DNA of 64,000 nt. Origin: Aquirufa antheringensis. GTDB taxonomy: Bacteria; Bacteroidota; Bacteroidia; Cytophagales; Spirosomataceae. The position numbers and the translations under genes are program-made. The notes below the pieces were generated by a model. It made no database searches, was not told the origin of the DNA, and was given only the letters and a program-made list of their open reading frames with translations. Positions 8,884 through 18,936 of this stretch are shown one piece after another (positions within the stretch are counted from its first letter, which is position 1; the number at the start of each line of letters is the position of its first letter). The stretch covers positions 1-64,000 of the forward strand of contig NZ_SEWZ01000005.1 of NCBI RefSeq assembly GCF_004307425.1, read 5' to 3'.

Positions 8884-9672
8884 TTAGGCAGTGAAAATAA
8901 AACTAATTTCCTTTAAATCATAGGACTCTACCGTGAATTCTTTTTCAATTTCTAATAATCCTTGCTCGTTTACGCCAATAATTTTACCTTCAAATTGTCC
9001 GTTTGATGTCTCATAAAGGGCCCATTGTGATCGTCTAAACAAACGTTCGTGGTAGATTTCGTCAAGGGTAGGAAATGCTTCACGCGTAAATAAGTCGTAC
9101 GATTCTTCAATACCTTGCGAAATGTATGAATAGATTTCAGTCAGGGGGATTTCCTGTTCTAGTTGTAGATAGGAGCGAAGGGAAGTACCCCGGATATTTT
9201 CAAATTGTCTTTGATTGATATTAAGGCCAATTCCAATGATGGAAAAGCTCCATTGACCGGCTTGAAAATTATTCTCAATTAATATGCCGCCCATTTTGAC
9301 TCCATCCAAGTAAATGTCGTTCGGCCATTTGATTTCGAAGTTAAAACTTTCACCTTGTGTGGCTCGGGACCAAGCCTCTAATCCAGCTAAAATTCCATTC
9401 GCTACTGCTTTGCTCAAGTAAAATTGTTTGTCCAATAAGCGGTGTGGTGGACGTAATAAAATGGAAAGAGTTAGATTTTGATGAGGTTGGGCATTCCAAG
9501 TGTTCCCTCTTTGGCCTCTCCCTGCCGTTTGATGTCCTGCAATCCAGGCAAATCCCTCCGGTAAATCTCCCTGTAAGGCCTCTGAGAAAGCCAAAGAATT
9601 AGTCGATGGACAAATGTCTAGATATTTACTGTTTTTGCCAACGAAGCGGGTAGGGGCGTGGTAATTGTTCAA
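8884..9672 (-). CDS. birA: Biotin-protein ligase, no DNA-binding domain
   Basis: Makes biotinyl-AMP and attaches biotin to the carrier protein of acetyl-CoA carboxylase. Motifs are GRGQRGNTW (about residue 52, biotinyl-AMP loop) and KWPNDIYLDGVKMGGILIE (about 117-135), followed by the small C-terminal domain. At 262 residues, starting directly with the catalytic domain, it is a group I enzyme. It lacks the N-terminal winged helix of E. coli BirA, so it should not act as a repressor. It diverges from rsfS. Confidence 0.94.
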   Translation of the reverse strand: MNNYHAPTRFVGKNSKYLDICPSTNSLAFSEALQGDLPEGFAWIAGHQTAGRGQRGNTWNAQPHQNLTLSILLRPPHRLLDKQFYLSKAVANGILAGLEAWSRATQGESFNFEIKWPNDIYLDGVKMGGILIENNFQAGQWSFSIIGIGLNINQRQFENIRGTSLRSYLQLEQEIPLTEIYSYISQGIEESYDLFTREAFPTLDEIYHERLFRRSQWALYETSNGQFEGKIIGVNEQGLLEIEKEFTVESYDLKEISFIFTA

Positions 9673-9765
9673 TTATTATTTGTAATTTTAGGGTTACAAG
9701 AACAAATTTAGATTTTTATTCGTTATTGGTTTCTTGTTACACAAATTAATACAGAAAAAACATTT

Positions 9766-10152
9766 ATGAGTAAAACTCTTAAGAAAGCCGCAAAGCAAGT
9801 CGATGCGTCTGAGGAAATAGTGAGCTGGGTGGTAAAAGGCATGCAGGATAAAAAAGCACAAGAAATTACGGTGCTAGATTTACGTAAAGTAGATAACGCT
9901 TTTACGGACTTTTTTGTGATTTGTTCAGGTACTTCAGATACCCAAATCGATGCAATTGCTGATTCAGTGGATAAGGAAGTGTGGGAATCAGGAAAAATTC
10001 ATGTACATGCAGTTGAAGGTAAAGCAAATCGGGAATGGATTTTGATGGATTATTACGATGTCATCGTACACGTATTTTTGAAAGAAAAACGTTCCTTCTT
10101 TAAACTAGAGGAGCTGTGGGGAGACGCTAAATTTACGGTCATCCCAGATTAA
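9766..10152 (+). CDS. rsfS: Ribosomal silencing factor RsfS
   Basis: Binds uL14 on the large ribosomal subunit and blocks subunit joining in slow growth. The 128-residue protein shows the RsfS/Iojap core: the KAQEITVLDLRKVDNAFTDFF strand-loop, FVICSGTSDTQIDAIAD, and EGKANREWILMDYYDVIVHVF near the C-terminus. A roughly 15-residue N-terminal extension precedes the domain. ftsH follows 67 bp downstream on the same strand. Confidence 0.94.
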   Translation: MSKTLKKAAKQVDASEEIVSWVVKGMQDKKAQEITVLDLRKVDNAFTDFFVICSGTSDTQIDAIADSVDKEVWESGKIHVHAVEGKANREWILMDYYDVIVHVFLKEKRSFFKLEELWGDAKFTVIPD

Positions 10153-10219
10153 TATTATTTTAGATTTATAGAACCTTTGCACCTAACAAGGTGTTTAATG
10201 CCCAACAATAAAAATCAAA

Positions 10220-12397
10220 ATGGCGAAACAAGGGAACAATTTTAAAAATGCAAAGCGCTCTGGCTTACAACCAAGAATGCCTAAAAAGCCAGTAGGAGGA
10301 TTCCAAAGCTGGATGGTCGTAGGTCTAGTCATTGCCGTGATCAGTCTATTTTTCTTTTCAAAGGAAACGACGTTGCAACCCATTACCATCAAGCAATTTG
10401 AATCTATGTTGATTCAAAAAGAGGTAGAAAAAGTGGTCATTGTGAACGATAAAATTGTCGAGGTTAGTCTAAAACCGACTTTTATCCCAAAGTATTTCAA
10501 GAAAAATACGACGCAGAAATTAGTTCCTGCGGCTCAGGTGCCTCACTTTGAATTTGAGATTAATTCGAAGGAAAGCTTTGAGCGATTCTTAGAAGATCGC
10601 CAAAAAGCCTTCCCTCGGAATGAGCAAATCATGGCCTCTCCAGAGACTAGAACGGGTCCTTTGGACTGGTTAGGAACCTGGGGTTTCTTTATTTTAATGG
10701 GTCTTAGTTTCTATTTCTTATTCTTTAGAATGGGTGGAGGAGCTGGCGGCGGTGGCCAAATTTTCAACATCGGTCGCTCCCGGGCTACGTTAATTGAAGG
10801 AGAATCTAAAGTGAAGATTACGTTCAATGACGTTGCTGGTTTAGATGAAGCAAAAGAAGAGATTCAAGAGATTGTTGAGTTCTTAAAATTCCCTAAAAAG
10901 TTCACTGATTTAGGGGGTAAAATTCCGAAGGGAGCCTTATTAGTAGGCCCTCCAGGTACGGGTAAAACCTTGCTAGCGAAAGCAGTGGCAGGGGAAGCTG
11001 GCGTTCCATTCTTCTCTCTATCTGGTTCTGATTTTGTAGAGATGTTTGTGGGTGTAGGGGCAGCTCGTGTGCGTGATTTGTTTAAGCAAGCAAAGGAAAA
11101 AGCGCCTTGCATCATCTTCATTGATGAGATTGATGCGGTAGGTCGCTCCCGTGGTCGTGGCTCTATGCCCGGTGGCAATGATGAGCGCGAAAATACCTTG
11201 AACTCTCTTTTAGTCGAGATGGATGGATTTGCAACAGATTCAGGAATCATCATTATGGCGGCTACAAACCGTCCAGATGTATTGGATCCAGCCTTATTGC
11301 GTCCAGGTCGTTTTGATCGTCAAATCTCGATCGACAAGCCCGATATCATCGGTCGTGAGGCAATTTTTAAGGTACACTTGAAGCCGTTGAAATTAGCGGC
11401 TGATACAGACCCTAAAGAATTAGCGGCCCAGACTCCCGGTTTTGCAGGTGCTGAGATTGCCAATGTGTGTAACGAGGCGGCTTTAATTGCGGCTCGTCGT
11501 TCAAAGACAGCGGTGGATATGAATGACTTCCAAGAGGCGATGGATCGCGTGATTGGTGGTTTAGAGAAGAAAAACAAGTTAATCTCTCCAGAAGAGAAGA
11601 AAATAGTTGCGTTCCACGAAGCAGGTCATGCGATTGCAGGTTGGTTCTTAGAACACGCAAACCCACTAGTGAAAGTTTCCATCGTACCACGTGGTGTTGC
11701 TGCGTTAGGTTACGCACAATACTTGCCTAAGGAGCAGTTTTTGTACCGTACAGAGCAATTGATGGATGAGATGTGTGTGACTTTAGGCGGGCGTGCAGCA
11801 GAGGAAATTGTCTTTGGCAAGATTTCTACGGGTGCACAAAATGACTTAGAGCGTATTACGAAATTAGCCTATTCGATGGTGACCATTTATGGCATGAACG
11901 AAAAATTAGGCAATATCTCTTATTACGATTCGAAAGGATCGGAGTATCAATTTAACAAGCCTTATTCAGAGACCACTGCGCGTGAAATTGATGAAGAGGT
12001 TCGTAAAATCATTAAAGAGGCTTACGACCGCACGAAGAAATTGTTAAAATCGAAGCAAGATAAATTGACCATTTTAGCTGAGCAATTATTGCAGAAAGAG
12101 GTTTTATTCCAAAGTGATTTAGAAGCCCTAGTAGGTCCTCGTCCATTCGAACAATTGACTTCCTACCAAGAGTTTATTAAAGGTGAGACCGAGAAAAAAC
12201 GCAAGGTGGCGAAAGATGAGCGTGATTTAGCAGAGGAGAAAAAAAATGCTCCGAAGAAAGCTCCTGCTACGAAAAAAGCGGTGGCAGAGGTAAAGGTGCC
12301 CGCTAAAAAGGCACCAGCTAAAAAGCCAGCAGCTGCTAAAGACGTGGCCGCAAAGCCGAGAGCAAGAAAACCTAAATCAACAGGTACTAATAGTTAA
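10220..12397 (+). CDS. ftsH: ATP-dependent zinc metalloprotease FtsH
   Basis: Membrane AAA+ protease that degrades misassembled membrane proteins and regulatory proteins. Transmembrane helix 1 is at about residues 31-47, a periplasmic domain follows to about 148, and helix 2 ([16 protein letters not shown]) ends before a glycine-rich linker. Walker A GPPGTGKT lies near residue 242, Walker B FIDEIDA near 300, and the zinc site HEAGH near 465. At 725 residues it is longer than E. coli FtsH. The last 60 residues form a Lys/Ala/Pro-rich tail, probably disordered. A strong terminator follows. Confidence 0.97.
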   Translation: MAKQGNNFKNAKRSGLQPRMPKKPVGGFQSWMVVGLVIAVISLFFFSKETTLQPITIKQFESMLIQKEVEKVVIVNDKIVEVSLKPTFIPKYFKKNTTQKLVPAAQVPHFEFEINSKESFERFLEDRQKAFPRNEQIMASPETRTGPLDWLGTWGFFILMGLSFYFLFFRMGGGAGGGGQIFNIGRSRATLIEGESKVKITFNDVAGLDEAKEEIQEIVEFLKFPKKFTDLGGKIPKGALLVGPPGTGKTLLAKAVAGEAGVPFFSLSGSDFVEMFVGVGAARVRDLFKQAKEKAPCIIFIDEIDAVGRSRGRGSMPGGNDERENTLNSLLVEMDGFATDSGIIIMAATNRPDVLDPALLRPGRFDRQISIDKPDIIGREAIFKVHLKPLKLAADTDPKELAAQTPGFAGAEIANVCNEAALIAARRSKTAVDMNDFQEAMDRVIGGLEKKNKLISPEEKKIVAFHEAGHAIAGWFLEHANPLVKVSIVPRGVAALGYAQYLPKEQFLYRTEQLMDEMCVTLGGRAAEEIVFGKISTGAQNDLERITKLAYSMVTIYGMNEKLGNISYYDSKGSEYQFNKPYSETTAREIDEEVRKIIKEAYDRTKKLLKSKQDKLTILAEQLLQKEVLFQSDLEALVGPRPFEQLTSYQEFIKGETEKKRKVAKDERDLAEEKKNAPKKAPATKKAVAEVKVPAKKAPAKKPAAAKDVAAKPRARKPKSTGTNS

Positions 12398-12402
12398 TTA
12401 AT

Positions 12403-12432
12403 TGGGGCGCCTAACAATCGCCCCATTTTTTT
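12403..12432 (+). terminator. Intrinsic terminator after ftsH
   Basis: TGGGGCG (12403-12409) pairs with CGCCCCA (12419-12425) and is followed by seven T. It ends 3 bp before the start of the lpxH-like gene. Confidence 0.85.
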
Positions 12433-12435
12433 GAT

Positions 12436-13239
12436 ATGATTCACATTAATCTGACATCCGGGAAAAAAGTATATTTCGCCTCTGATTTTCATTTAGGTTT
12501 TCCGGATGAAAAGACATCTAGAGAGCGGGAGAAAGCCTTGGTTTCTTGGTTAGATCAGGTGCAGTCAGATGCCCAGGATTTATTTCTGTTGGGTGATTTA
12601 TTTGATTTTTGGTTTGAATATAAAACAGCAGTTCCGCGTGGTTTTGTTCGCTTTCTAGGTAAGCTCTCAGCTATAGCTGACCAAGGAATTACCCTTCATA
12701 TTTTTGTGGGTAACCATGATTTGTGGATGTGGGATTATCTGGAGAAGGAATTAGGGGCTAAGATCTACCGAGAACCTCGTGATGTAAAGATCAGCTCTTC
12801 GAAAGCTTCTTTTCAGTTGCATGTTGGTCACGGAGATGGCTTAGGCCCAGGAGACACGGGATACAAGATTTTGAAGAACGTATTCACAAATCGAATAGCG
12901 CAATGGCTTTTTGGATTCTTGCATCCAAATGTTGGGATTAGTCTGGCTAATTTTTGGTCATCTACTCGTAAGGAAAGTACGATGACGAAAGGCGAGCAAG
13001 CTTTTGATCCAAACACGGATTACATTTTATCCTATGTGCGCGAGACGGCTGCATCGAATACATCGATAGAGGCCTTTGTTTTTGGTCATAGACATCATCC
13101 CATTGCTCTTCCGCTGCCTTCGGGGGCGACTTATTACAATCTAGGGGATTGGTTTAATCCTCAATTTAAAAATGCTTATTATCTCCAAATTGATGAAAAT
13201 AAAATCAACTTTATTCATTTTAACGCTTCTAGCGTTTAA
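12436..13239 (+). CDS. lpxH: UDP-2,3-diacylglucosamine diphosphatase (LpxH-like)
   Basis: Calcineurin-like phosphoesterase predicted to hydrolyse UDP-2,3-diacylglucosamine to lipid X in lipid A synthesis at the inner membrane face. Metal-binding motifs appear in order: DFHLG (about residue 18), GDLFDFW (about 54), GNHD (about 95), the HVGHGDGLGPGD block (about 134) and GHRHHP (about 217). Its length (267) fits Bacteroidota LpxH. The 3' end overlaps the start of the GH32 gene by 47 bp in another frame. Confidence 0.85.
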   Translation: MIHINLTSGKKVYFASDFHLGFPDEKTSREREKALVSWLDQVQSDAQDLFLLGDLFDFWFEYKTAVPRGFVRFLGKLSAIADQGITLHIFVGNHDLWMWDYLEKELGAKIYREPRDVKISSSKASFQLHVGHGDGLGPGDTGYKILKNVFTNRIAQWLFGFLHPNVGISLANFWSSTRKESTMTKGEQAFDPNTDYILSYVRETAASNTSIEAFVFGHRHHPIALPLPSGATYYNLGDWFNPQFKNAYYLQIDENKINFIHFNASSV

Positions 13240-14680
13240 TACGTTAGCACAACAATCGACTGAACAATGGCGTCCTGCCATTCATTTTAGCCCTAAGAAA
13301 AATTGGACCAATGACCCGAATGGGTTGATCTGTATCAACGGGAATTACCACCTGTTTTTCCAGCATAACCCACAAGGTAACGAATGGGGAAACATGAGTT
13401 GGGGACATGCAAAAAGTAAGGATTTATTGCACTGGGAGGAATTGCCGTTAGCCATTCCACATGGCAAAGAATATATCTTCTCCGGCTGTGTGGTCTATGA
13501 TAAAGACCATGTTTCGGGTTTAGGTGATCCGTCAAAACCTTTATTGATTGCCATTTATACGGCAGATTATCCGAATACGTTGCAAGAACAGCATTTGGCC
13601 TTTTCGAACGATGAAGGTTTAACTTGGACGAAATATGCCCAAAACCCTGTGTTAAGCATCAATCTAAAGGATTTTAGAGACCCGAATATCATCTACCATG
13701 CGCCATCAAAGCAGTTTGTGATGACGGTAGTTAAACCTTGGGAATATACAGCTCAGTTTTACGGATCGAAAGATTTGATTCACTGGAGTTTGTTGAGCGA
13801 ATTCGGTCCGCAAGGTGATGTGGACATGATCTGGGAATGCCCTTCTTTGCTAGAATTACCGGTGGAAAATTCGAAAGAGAAAAAGTGGGTCTTAGCTTTA
13901 TCTAGCCAAGGTCCCTACAAGAAAGCGGTGGGCATGCAGTATTTTGTAGGGGATTTTGATGGTAAAACTTTTACAAACGATGCACCTAAAGAGCAGGTAA
14001 ACTATGTGGATTATGGTCGAGATTTTTATGCGGCGATTCCATTTTATAATACGGCGAATACAGAAACGTTTTGGTTAGGTTGGATGTTAAGTTGGTCCTA
14101 TGCTAAAGAACAGCCGACCTTCCCTTGGAAAGGACAAATGTCCTTAGCTAGAACACTTTCATTAGTGCGTACATCACAAGGATTGAAATTAAAGCAGGTG
14201 TTGAAGCCTGATTTGACGAAGATGAAACCTAGTTTTGAAGCGAAAAATTTGGTCCTTAAAGGCAGTAAGACCTTATCAGGAATGAAATTTCTTCAAAGTA
14301 AGACCTATGTCATAGAGCTAAAAGTAGATGCTGCCAATGCGAAACAATGGGGCATAGAACTAGGGGACGAGGCAAAGCAGAATCCAGAATTGACCCGTAT
14401 AGGTTTCGATGAGAAGAGTCAAGATTGGTTCATCGATCGACGATTGAGCGGCGAAATTCCAGCCCCAGGTTTTGATGTAATACAATCAGCTCCCTTCCTG
14501 GCTGGGGAGGATAAAGTAATGCAACTCGTAGTGGATCGTTCTACCATCGAATTGTTAGCTCAAGACGGGTTAGTGGCTATCAGCTCTTTGCGTTTTCCTA
14601 AGAAAAAAGAAACAGTTCGTTTAGTGTCTTTGGGAGGTGAACTCCGGATAAAGGAATTACGTATTTGGGAGGTTAAATAG
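13193..14680 (+). CDS. Secreted GH32 fructanase (levanase/inulinase type)
   Basis: Predicted exo-acting fructan or sucrose hydrolase of glycoside hydrolase family 32. I start it at the ATG at 13193 because this begins directly with a signal peptide (MKIKSTLFILTLLAFNTLAQ). The five-bladed propeller carries the nucleophile motif WTNDPNG (about residue 38), RDPN (about 162, transition-state stabiliser) and the acid/base motif WECP (about 214). A C-terminal beta-sandwich covers about 345-495. It overlaps lpxH by 47 bp. No fructose transporter or susCD pair is adjacent. Confidence 0.93.
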   Translation: MKIKSTLFILTLLAFNTLAQQSTEQWRPAIHFSPKKNWTNDPNGLICINGNYHLFFQHNPQGNEWGNMSWGHAKSKDLLHWEELPLAIPHGKEYIFSGCVVYDKDHVSGLGDPSKPLLIAIYTADYPNTLQEQHLAFSNDEGLTWTKYAQNPVLSINLKDFRDPNIIYHAPSKQFVMTVVKPWEYTAQFYGSKDLIHWSLLSEFGPQGDVDMIWECPSLLELPVENSKEKKWVLALSSQGPYKKAVGMQYFVGDFDGKTFTNDAPKEQVNYVDYGRDFYAAIPFYNTANTETFWLGWMLSWSYAKEQPTFPWKGQMSLARTLSLVRTSQGLKLKQVLKPDLTKMKPSFEAKNLVLKGSKTLSGMKFLQSKTYVIELKVDAANAKQWGIELGDEAKQNPELTRIGFDEKSQDWFIDRRLSGEIPAPGFDVIQSAPFLAGEDKVMQLVVDRSTIELLAQDGLVAISSLRFPKKKETVRLVSLGGELRIKELRIWEVK

Positions 14681-14726
14681 GGATTTTTTACTATCTTCGA
14701 ATGCTAAAATTTTAACCAAGAAACGA

Positions 14727-15704
14727 ATGTCGCAATTTCACACACGCTTAGAGGTCATGACTGAATTGGCCAAAAACATGGACTCCTATGTGAAGGACTA
14801 TTTAGTCCCGATCGAGACCAATTGGCAGCCAGCAGACATGTTGCCAGATTCCACGAAGGATTCTTTCTTTTCGGATGTGAAAGCTCTGCAAGAAGCAGCG
14901 AATGAATTGCCTTATGATTATTGGGCTGTTTTAGTAGGTGATACCATTACGGAAGAAGCTTTGCCTACCTATGAATCTTGGTTGTTAGCGATGGATACTG
15001 TTAATCAGGTAGACCAAAACGATGGCTGGACGCGGTGGATTCGCAACTGGACCGCTGAAGAAAACCGTCATGGAAATTTATTAGGCACGTATCTTTATTT
15101 ATCTGGAAAGGTGGATATGAAAGCGGTAGCCGTTTCCACTCAATACTTAATTGCAGATGGATTTGATATCGGAACTTCCGCGGATCCGTATCGCAATTTT
15201 GTGTATACTTCGTTTCAAGAATTAGCAACCAACATTTCTCACCGTCGCACAGCTTCTTTAGCCAAGCAACACGGCAACTCTCTTTTATCTCGTATGTGTG
15301 CGCAAATCGCCGCAGATGAGTTACGTCACCACAAGGCATACCGTGCTTTCGTTTCGGAAATCTTTACACTAGATCCGAATGAAATGATGCTTGCCTTTGC
15401 GGATATGATGAAAAAGAAGATTGTGATGCCCGCTCATTTCTTGCGGGAGATCAATGGTGCGAAGAGCTCTTTATTCGAACATTTCTCAGATGCGGCTCAG
15501 CGTTTAGGCGTGTATACGACGAACGATTATGTGACCATCATGAGGGGTTTAATCAGTGACTGGAATATTGAAAATATGACCGGTCTGAATGAATCAGCTG
15601 AGAAGGCGCGTGATTACGTAGCCAATTTGCCAGCCCGTTTAGAAAAATTAGCAGATCGAGTTAAGGTGCCAGAATTAGCGTATCCTTTCTCTTGGATTGC
15701 CTAA
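14727..15704 (+). CDS. desA: Acyl-[acyl-carrier-protein] desaturase
   Basis: Soluble diiron desaturase that introduces a cis double bond into acyl-ACP (plant stearoyl-ACP desaturase/actinobacterial DesA family). The diiron ligand motifs EENRHG (about residue 111) and DELRHH (about 197) are present, the pair of ExxH sites expected for the ferritin-like fold. At 325 residues it fits the family. It is a likely route to unsaturated fatty acids; an accompanying ferredoxin is not visible nearby. The TrmH-family gene starts 6 bp downstream. Confidence 0.92.
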   Translation: MSQFHTRLEVMTELAKNMDSYVKDYLVPIETNWQPADMLPDSTKDSFFSDVKALQEAANELPYDYWAVLVGDTITEEALPTYESWLLAMDTVNQVDQNDGWTRWIRNWTAEENRHGNLLGTYLYLSGKVDMKAVAVSTQYLIADGFDIGTSADPYRNFVYTSFQELATNISHRRTASLAKQHGNSLLSRMCAQIAADELRHHKAYRAFVSEIFTLDPNEMMLAFADMMKKKIVMPAHFLREINGAKSSLFEHFSDAAQRLGVYTTNDYVTIMRGLISDWNIENMTGLNESAEKARDYVANLPARLEKLADRVKVPELAYPFSWIA

Positions 15705-15710
15705 ACTAGT

Positions 15711-16244
15711 ATGTCTAAGAAATTGTCAATGGATGAGCTGAATAGGCTCGACGTATCCACTTATAAAAGCACGGAAAAGTTCCCTTATGTGATCGTTTTA
15801 GATGACATAAGGAGTATGAATAACATTGGCTCTGCCTTTCGGACAGGAGATGCCTTTAAGTGTGCTGCCATTCATTTGTGCGGAATCACAGCACAACCCC
15901 CACATCGGGAGATTTCAAAAACAGCCTTGGGAGCAGATGAATCAGTGGACTGGGTCTATTTTGAGAATGGTGCTTCTAGTCGCCAGGCTTTGCGCGCAGC
16001 GGGATACCAAATCGTTTGTGTAGAACAGGTGCAGGGTTCTGTTTCGTTAGAAAAATTCGAGCCAGCAAAAGATCAAAAATATGCTTTTGTGTTCGGAAAC
16101 GAGGTTTTTGGGGTAAATGATGAATGGATTCAAGAGGCTGACTTTAGCTTAGAAATCCCTCAGTTTGGTACGAAACATTCCTTAAATGTATCGGTGAGTA
16201 TGGGGGTCGTTATTTGGGATTTTGTATCCAAAATCATCGCTTAA
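15711..16244 (+). CDS. TrmH/SpoU-family RNA 2'-O-methyltransferase
   Basis: A SPOUT-fold methyltransferase of 177 residues with the three family motifs: NNIGSAFRTGDAF (about residue 33), FVFGNEVFGV (about 125) and SLNVSVSMGVVIWDF near the end, which forms the SAM knot. There is no N-terminal substrate-binding domain, so it is the minimal type. Whether the target is tRNA (TrmH/TrmL-like) or rRNA cannot be decided here. It is 6 bp from desA and followed by a terminator. Confidence 0.88.
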   Translation: MSKKLSMDELNRLDVSTYKSTEKFPYVIVLDDIRSMNNIGSAFRTGDAFKCAAIHLCGITAQPPHREISKTALGADESVDWVYFENGASSRQALRAAGYQIVCVEQVQGSVSLEKFEPAKDQKYAFVFGNEVFGVNDEWIQEADFSLEIPQFGTKHSLNVSVSMGVVIWDFVSKIIA

Positions 16245-16266
16245 TTTCACTTATCCTGTTTATTTT

Positions 16267-16303
16267 GCGTTCATCCTTTTGCCGGGATTTGAACGCTTTT
16301 TTT
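16267..16303 (+). terminator. Intrinsic terminator
   Basis: GCGTTCA (16267-16273) pairs with TGAACGC (16290-16296), with a 16-base loop and then seven T. Confidence 0.75.
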
Positions 16304-16332
16304 GTTTAAATTCGTCTAGTTAATTTTACTCT

Positions 16333-17226
16333 ATGATCTTATCAATTCAACAGGTGGTGAAACGCTATGCGGATCACACAGCCCTAGCCGGTGTCAGTTT
16401 GGAAATTCCAAAGGGCCAAATATTTGGTCTTTTAGGGCCCAATGGAGCCGGCAAAACCTCACTCATACGCATCATTAATCAGATTACTGCACCAGACGAG
16501 GGACACGTATTGTTTGATGGCGAACTTTTGCAGCCTAAACATGTGGAGCAAATCGGTTATCTGCCCGAAGAGCGCGGTTTATATAAGAAAATGAAGGTAG
16601 GTGATCAGCTGATGTATTTAGCGCAATTAAAAGGTCTTTCTAAGGCTGAGGCGCAGAGTAGATTGAAGGATTGGTTCATTCGGTTGGATATAAAGGATTG
16701 GTGGTACAAGCCTGTGGATAATTTGTCCAAAGGTATGCAGCAAAAGACCCAGTTCATTGCGACGGTCGTGCACGAGCCGAAATTGTTGATTCTAGACGAA
16801 CCCTTTTCGGGTTTTGATCCCATTAATGCGAATATGCTGAAAGATGAGATTTTGGCCTTAAAGGAACGTGGTACAACTATTTTGTTCTCGACGCATCGCA
16901 TGGAATCTGTGGAGGAATTATGTGATAGTATTGCGCTGATTAATCATTCTCAAGTCGTTTTAACGGGCGAAAAAGAGGAGGTCAGGAACCGCTTTAAGCA
17001 GCACGCATTCGAGGTGAGTTATTCAGGAGAATTAGAGGAATCAAAGGCTTTTGATATTATATCCATTACACCTGAAAAGAATAAGGCCGTTATTAAGTTA
17101 ACGGAGCCTAATCAAACAAATAAAGCTATTGCAGCTTTGATCAAGCAGGTCGATTTGTTTGAATTCAAAGAGGTGATTCCCTCGTTTAATGACATTTTTA
17201 TTCAAGTAGTAGCCGAAACGAAATAA
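16333..17226 (+). CDS. ABC transporter ATP-binding protein (NatA-like)
   Basis: Energises an ABC-2 exporter. The 297-residue protein has Walker A GPNGAGKT (about residue 37), signature LSKGMQQ (about 135), Walker B LLILDEPFSG (about 155) and the H-loop STHRMES (about 190). It also has a C-terminal extension of about 80 residues typical of NatA/YtrB-type subunits. The permease begins 3 bp after its stop, so they form one unit. Substrate unknown; sodium or peptide/lipid export are possibilities for this family. Confidence 0.92.
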   Translation: MILSIQQVVKRYADHTALAGVSLEIPKGQIFGLLGPNGAGKTSLIRIINQITAPDEGHVLFDGELLQPKHVEQIGYLPEERGLYKKMKVGDQLMYLAQLKGLSKAEAQSRLKDWFIRLDIKDWWYKPVDNLSKGMQQKTQFIATVVHEPKLLILDEPFSGFDPINANMLKDEILALKERGTTILFSTHRMESVEELCDSIALINHSQVVLTGEKEEVRNRFKQHAFEVSYSGELEESKAFDIISITPEKNKAVIKLTEPNQTNKAIAALIKQVDLFEFKEVIPSFNDIFIQVVAETK

Positions 17227-17229
17227 GCG

Positions 17230-18540
17230 ATGAACAAGATATTATTAGTGATTCAGCGGGAGTATTTGACCCGCATTCAAAAGAAATCCTTCTGGGTTGC
17301 CTCTTTGTTAGGGCCCATTTTAATTACGGCAATTTATGCAGTTCCCATTTGGTTAGCGACGCAAGATAAAGAGGTGAAGCGAATCGAAATTTTAGACGAG
17401 AGTGGTTTGTTTCAAATGAGTGACTTAGTAGACAAGGAAGTCGAATTCAAGCTCGTGAAAAAGCCTGTTTCTGATTTGAAGAGTTCTTTTACCAAAGAGG
17501 GGTATGCCGCTTTTGTTCATTTACCTAAGGATCTTTTGACCCATTCAAAAGATATTAAGATTTATTCAGAGAAGAATTTAAGTCTACCGTTGAAGTCTTC
17601 GATCGAGCGTGTTATTGAGAAAAAGGTACGCGCCATTTTAATGAAGGACGCTGGTATAGCGTCTGAGGTGTATGAAAAGACCCAAATAGAAGTAAGTAGC
17701 GAGACTATTACTGTTTCAGAGAAAGGGGATGAAACAAGCTCTTCCTCTGGAGGTGCGATGATTTTAGCGGGAGTGATGGGTATGTTGCTTTACGTGACCT
17801 TATTATTATACGGATCTCAGGTGATGAATGGGGTGATTGAGGAGAAAAGTAGTCGGATAATTGAGGTAATCATATCCTCCATAAAGCCTTATCAGCTAAT
17901 GTTAGGGAAGATTTTAGGTGTAGGGATGGTAGGTTTGACACAGTTTTTATTGTGGATTGTATTAACTATTGGTTTATCCCAAGTGGCCTCGAAATTCTAT
18001 AGTGCTAACCCAATGCAACAGAAGGTGGAACAAATCAAAAAAGGAGACCCTGAAGTGGCGAAGAAAATAGAGGATGCTTCGCCGATGGCCGAGGTAACGA
18101 AGGTGATCGAAAGCACCAATATTCCACTCATGGTAGGCGGATTTTTGTTCTATTTCTTGTTCGGTTATTTACTTTACAGTTCGTTATTTGCGGCCATTGG
18201 AAGCGCGGTTGAAAGTGCTGCAGAGGCCCAGCAATTCACTTTTATTGTCATGCTTCCCATAATTCTTGCTTTCATTATGGCGCAGTTTACCTTGCAAGAT
18301 CCAGATAGCCCGATGGCATTTTGGGCCTCTATGATTCCCTTTACATCACCTATTAATATGATGGTGCGCTTACCTTATGGTGTTCCGATGTGGGAATTAG
18401 CCACCTCTATGATCTTGTTAGTGGTAGGTTTCTTAGGTTGCAGCTGGATTTCAGCCCGTATTTACCGGGTGGGAATCTTAATGTACGGGAAGAAAATCAC
18501 CGTAAAAGAGATGGCCAAATGGCTCTTTTATAAAGGATAA
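17230..18540 (+). CDS. ABC-2 type permease (NatB-like)
   Basis: A 436-residue integral membrane protein. The N-terminal transmembrane helix (about residues 22-43) is followed by a large extracytoplasmic domain (about 45-170), then five hydrophobic segments between about 175 and 415. The motif GVIEEKSSRIIEVIISSIKPYQLMLGK is the conserved cytoplasmic coupling region of NatB/ABC-2 permeases. It is paired with the ATPase 3 bp upstream and ends directly against the convergent Spx-like gene. Confidence 0.9.
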   Translation: MNKILLVIQREYLTRIQKKSFWVASLLGPILITAIYAVPIWLATQDKEVKRIEILDESGLFQMSDLVDKEVEFKLVKKPVSDLKSSFTKEGYAAFVHLPKDLLTHSKDIKIYSEKNLSLPLKSSIERVIEKKVRAILMKDAGIASEVYEKTQIEVSSETITVSEKGDETSSSSGGAMILAGVMGMLLYVTLLLYGSQVMNGVIEEKSSRIIEVIISSIKPYQLMLGKILGVGMVGLTQFLLWIVLTIGLSQVASKFYSANPMQQKVEQIKKGDPEVAKKIEDASPMAEVTKVIESTNIPLMVGGFLFYFLFGYLLYSSLFAAIGSAVESAAEAQQFTFIVMLPIILAFIMAQFTLQDPDSPMAFWASMIPFTSPINMMVRLPYGVPMWELATSMILLVVGFLGCSWISARIYRVGILMYGKKITVKEMAKWLFYKG

Positions 18541-18879
18541 TTAAGTAGTTAGCCAAGTATCTAATTCTTCGGGTTTGAACCCAGCAAAACATCTGTCATT
18601 CAAGACGAAAATCGGTCGCTTGATGGCAGATGTTTTTTCTTGTAAAAAGGTAAATACATTCAGATTTGTCTTTTCTGCGTCACTTAATTGACGATAGGTG
18701 CTTCCCTGCTTGTTTAACACTGTTTCTTCGCCTAATTGCTCGATGAAATAGCGCAATTGGGAAGCTTCGATGCCACTTTTCTTGTAATTGTGGAAGGCAA
18801 AGGGAATCCCTTTTTCGTTTAAATAGTCAAACGCTTTTTTCATCGTATTGCAGGCAGGAATTCCGTAAATTATAAGCAT
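18541..18879 (-). CDS. ArsC/Spx/YffB-family thioredoxin-fold protein
   Basis: A 112-residue protein with the family start MLIIYGIPACNTMKKA. The single active-site-like cysteine lies in ACNT, followed by RPIFVLNDRCFAGFKPEEL near the end, which resembles the cis-proline region and C-terminus of Spx/YffB. The frame is open upstream to 19014, but that would overlap fumC. I therefore use the ATG at 18879, where the family homology begins. True arsenate reductases have extra catalytic arginines that I cannot verify, so redox or regulatory roles are equally possible. Confidence 0.8.
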   Translation of the reverse strand: MLIIYGIPACNTMKKAFDYLNEKGIPFAFHNYKKSGIEASQLRYFIEQLGEETVLNKQGSTYRQLSDAEKTNLNVFTFLQEKTSAIKRPIFVLNDRCFAGFKPEELDTWLTT

Positions 18880-18896
18880 CTTATTGATTTTGGTGG

Positions 18897-18904
18897 TATT
18901 TTTG
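18897..18904 (+). promoter_or_regulatory. -7 promoter box for fumC
   Basis: TATTTTTG matches TAnnTTTG exactly and lies 32 bp before the fumC ATG, predicting a leader of about 25-30 nt. There is no clear TTTG at -33. Confidence 0.45.
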
Positions 18905-18936
18905 TGGACTAAGACAAATTTAATACAAAACATCGT

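Noticed and set aside
10864-11717. Minus-strand frames of 85-129 codons inside ftsH
   Set aside because: They are shadows of the strongly conserved ftsH coding sequence and have no protein-like features of their own.
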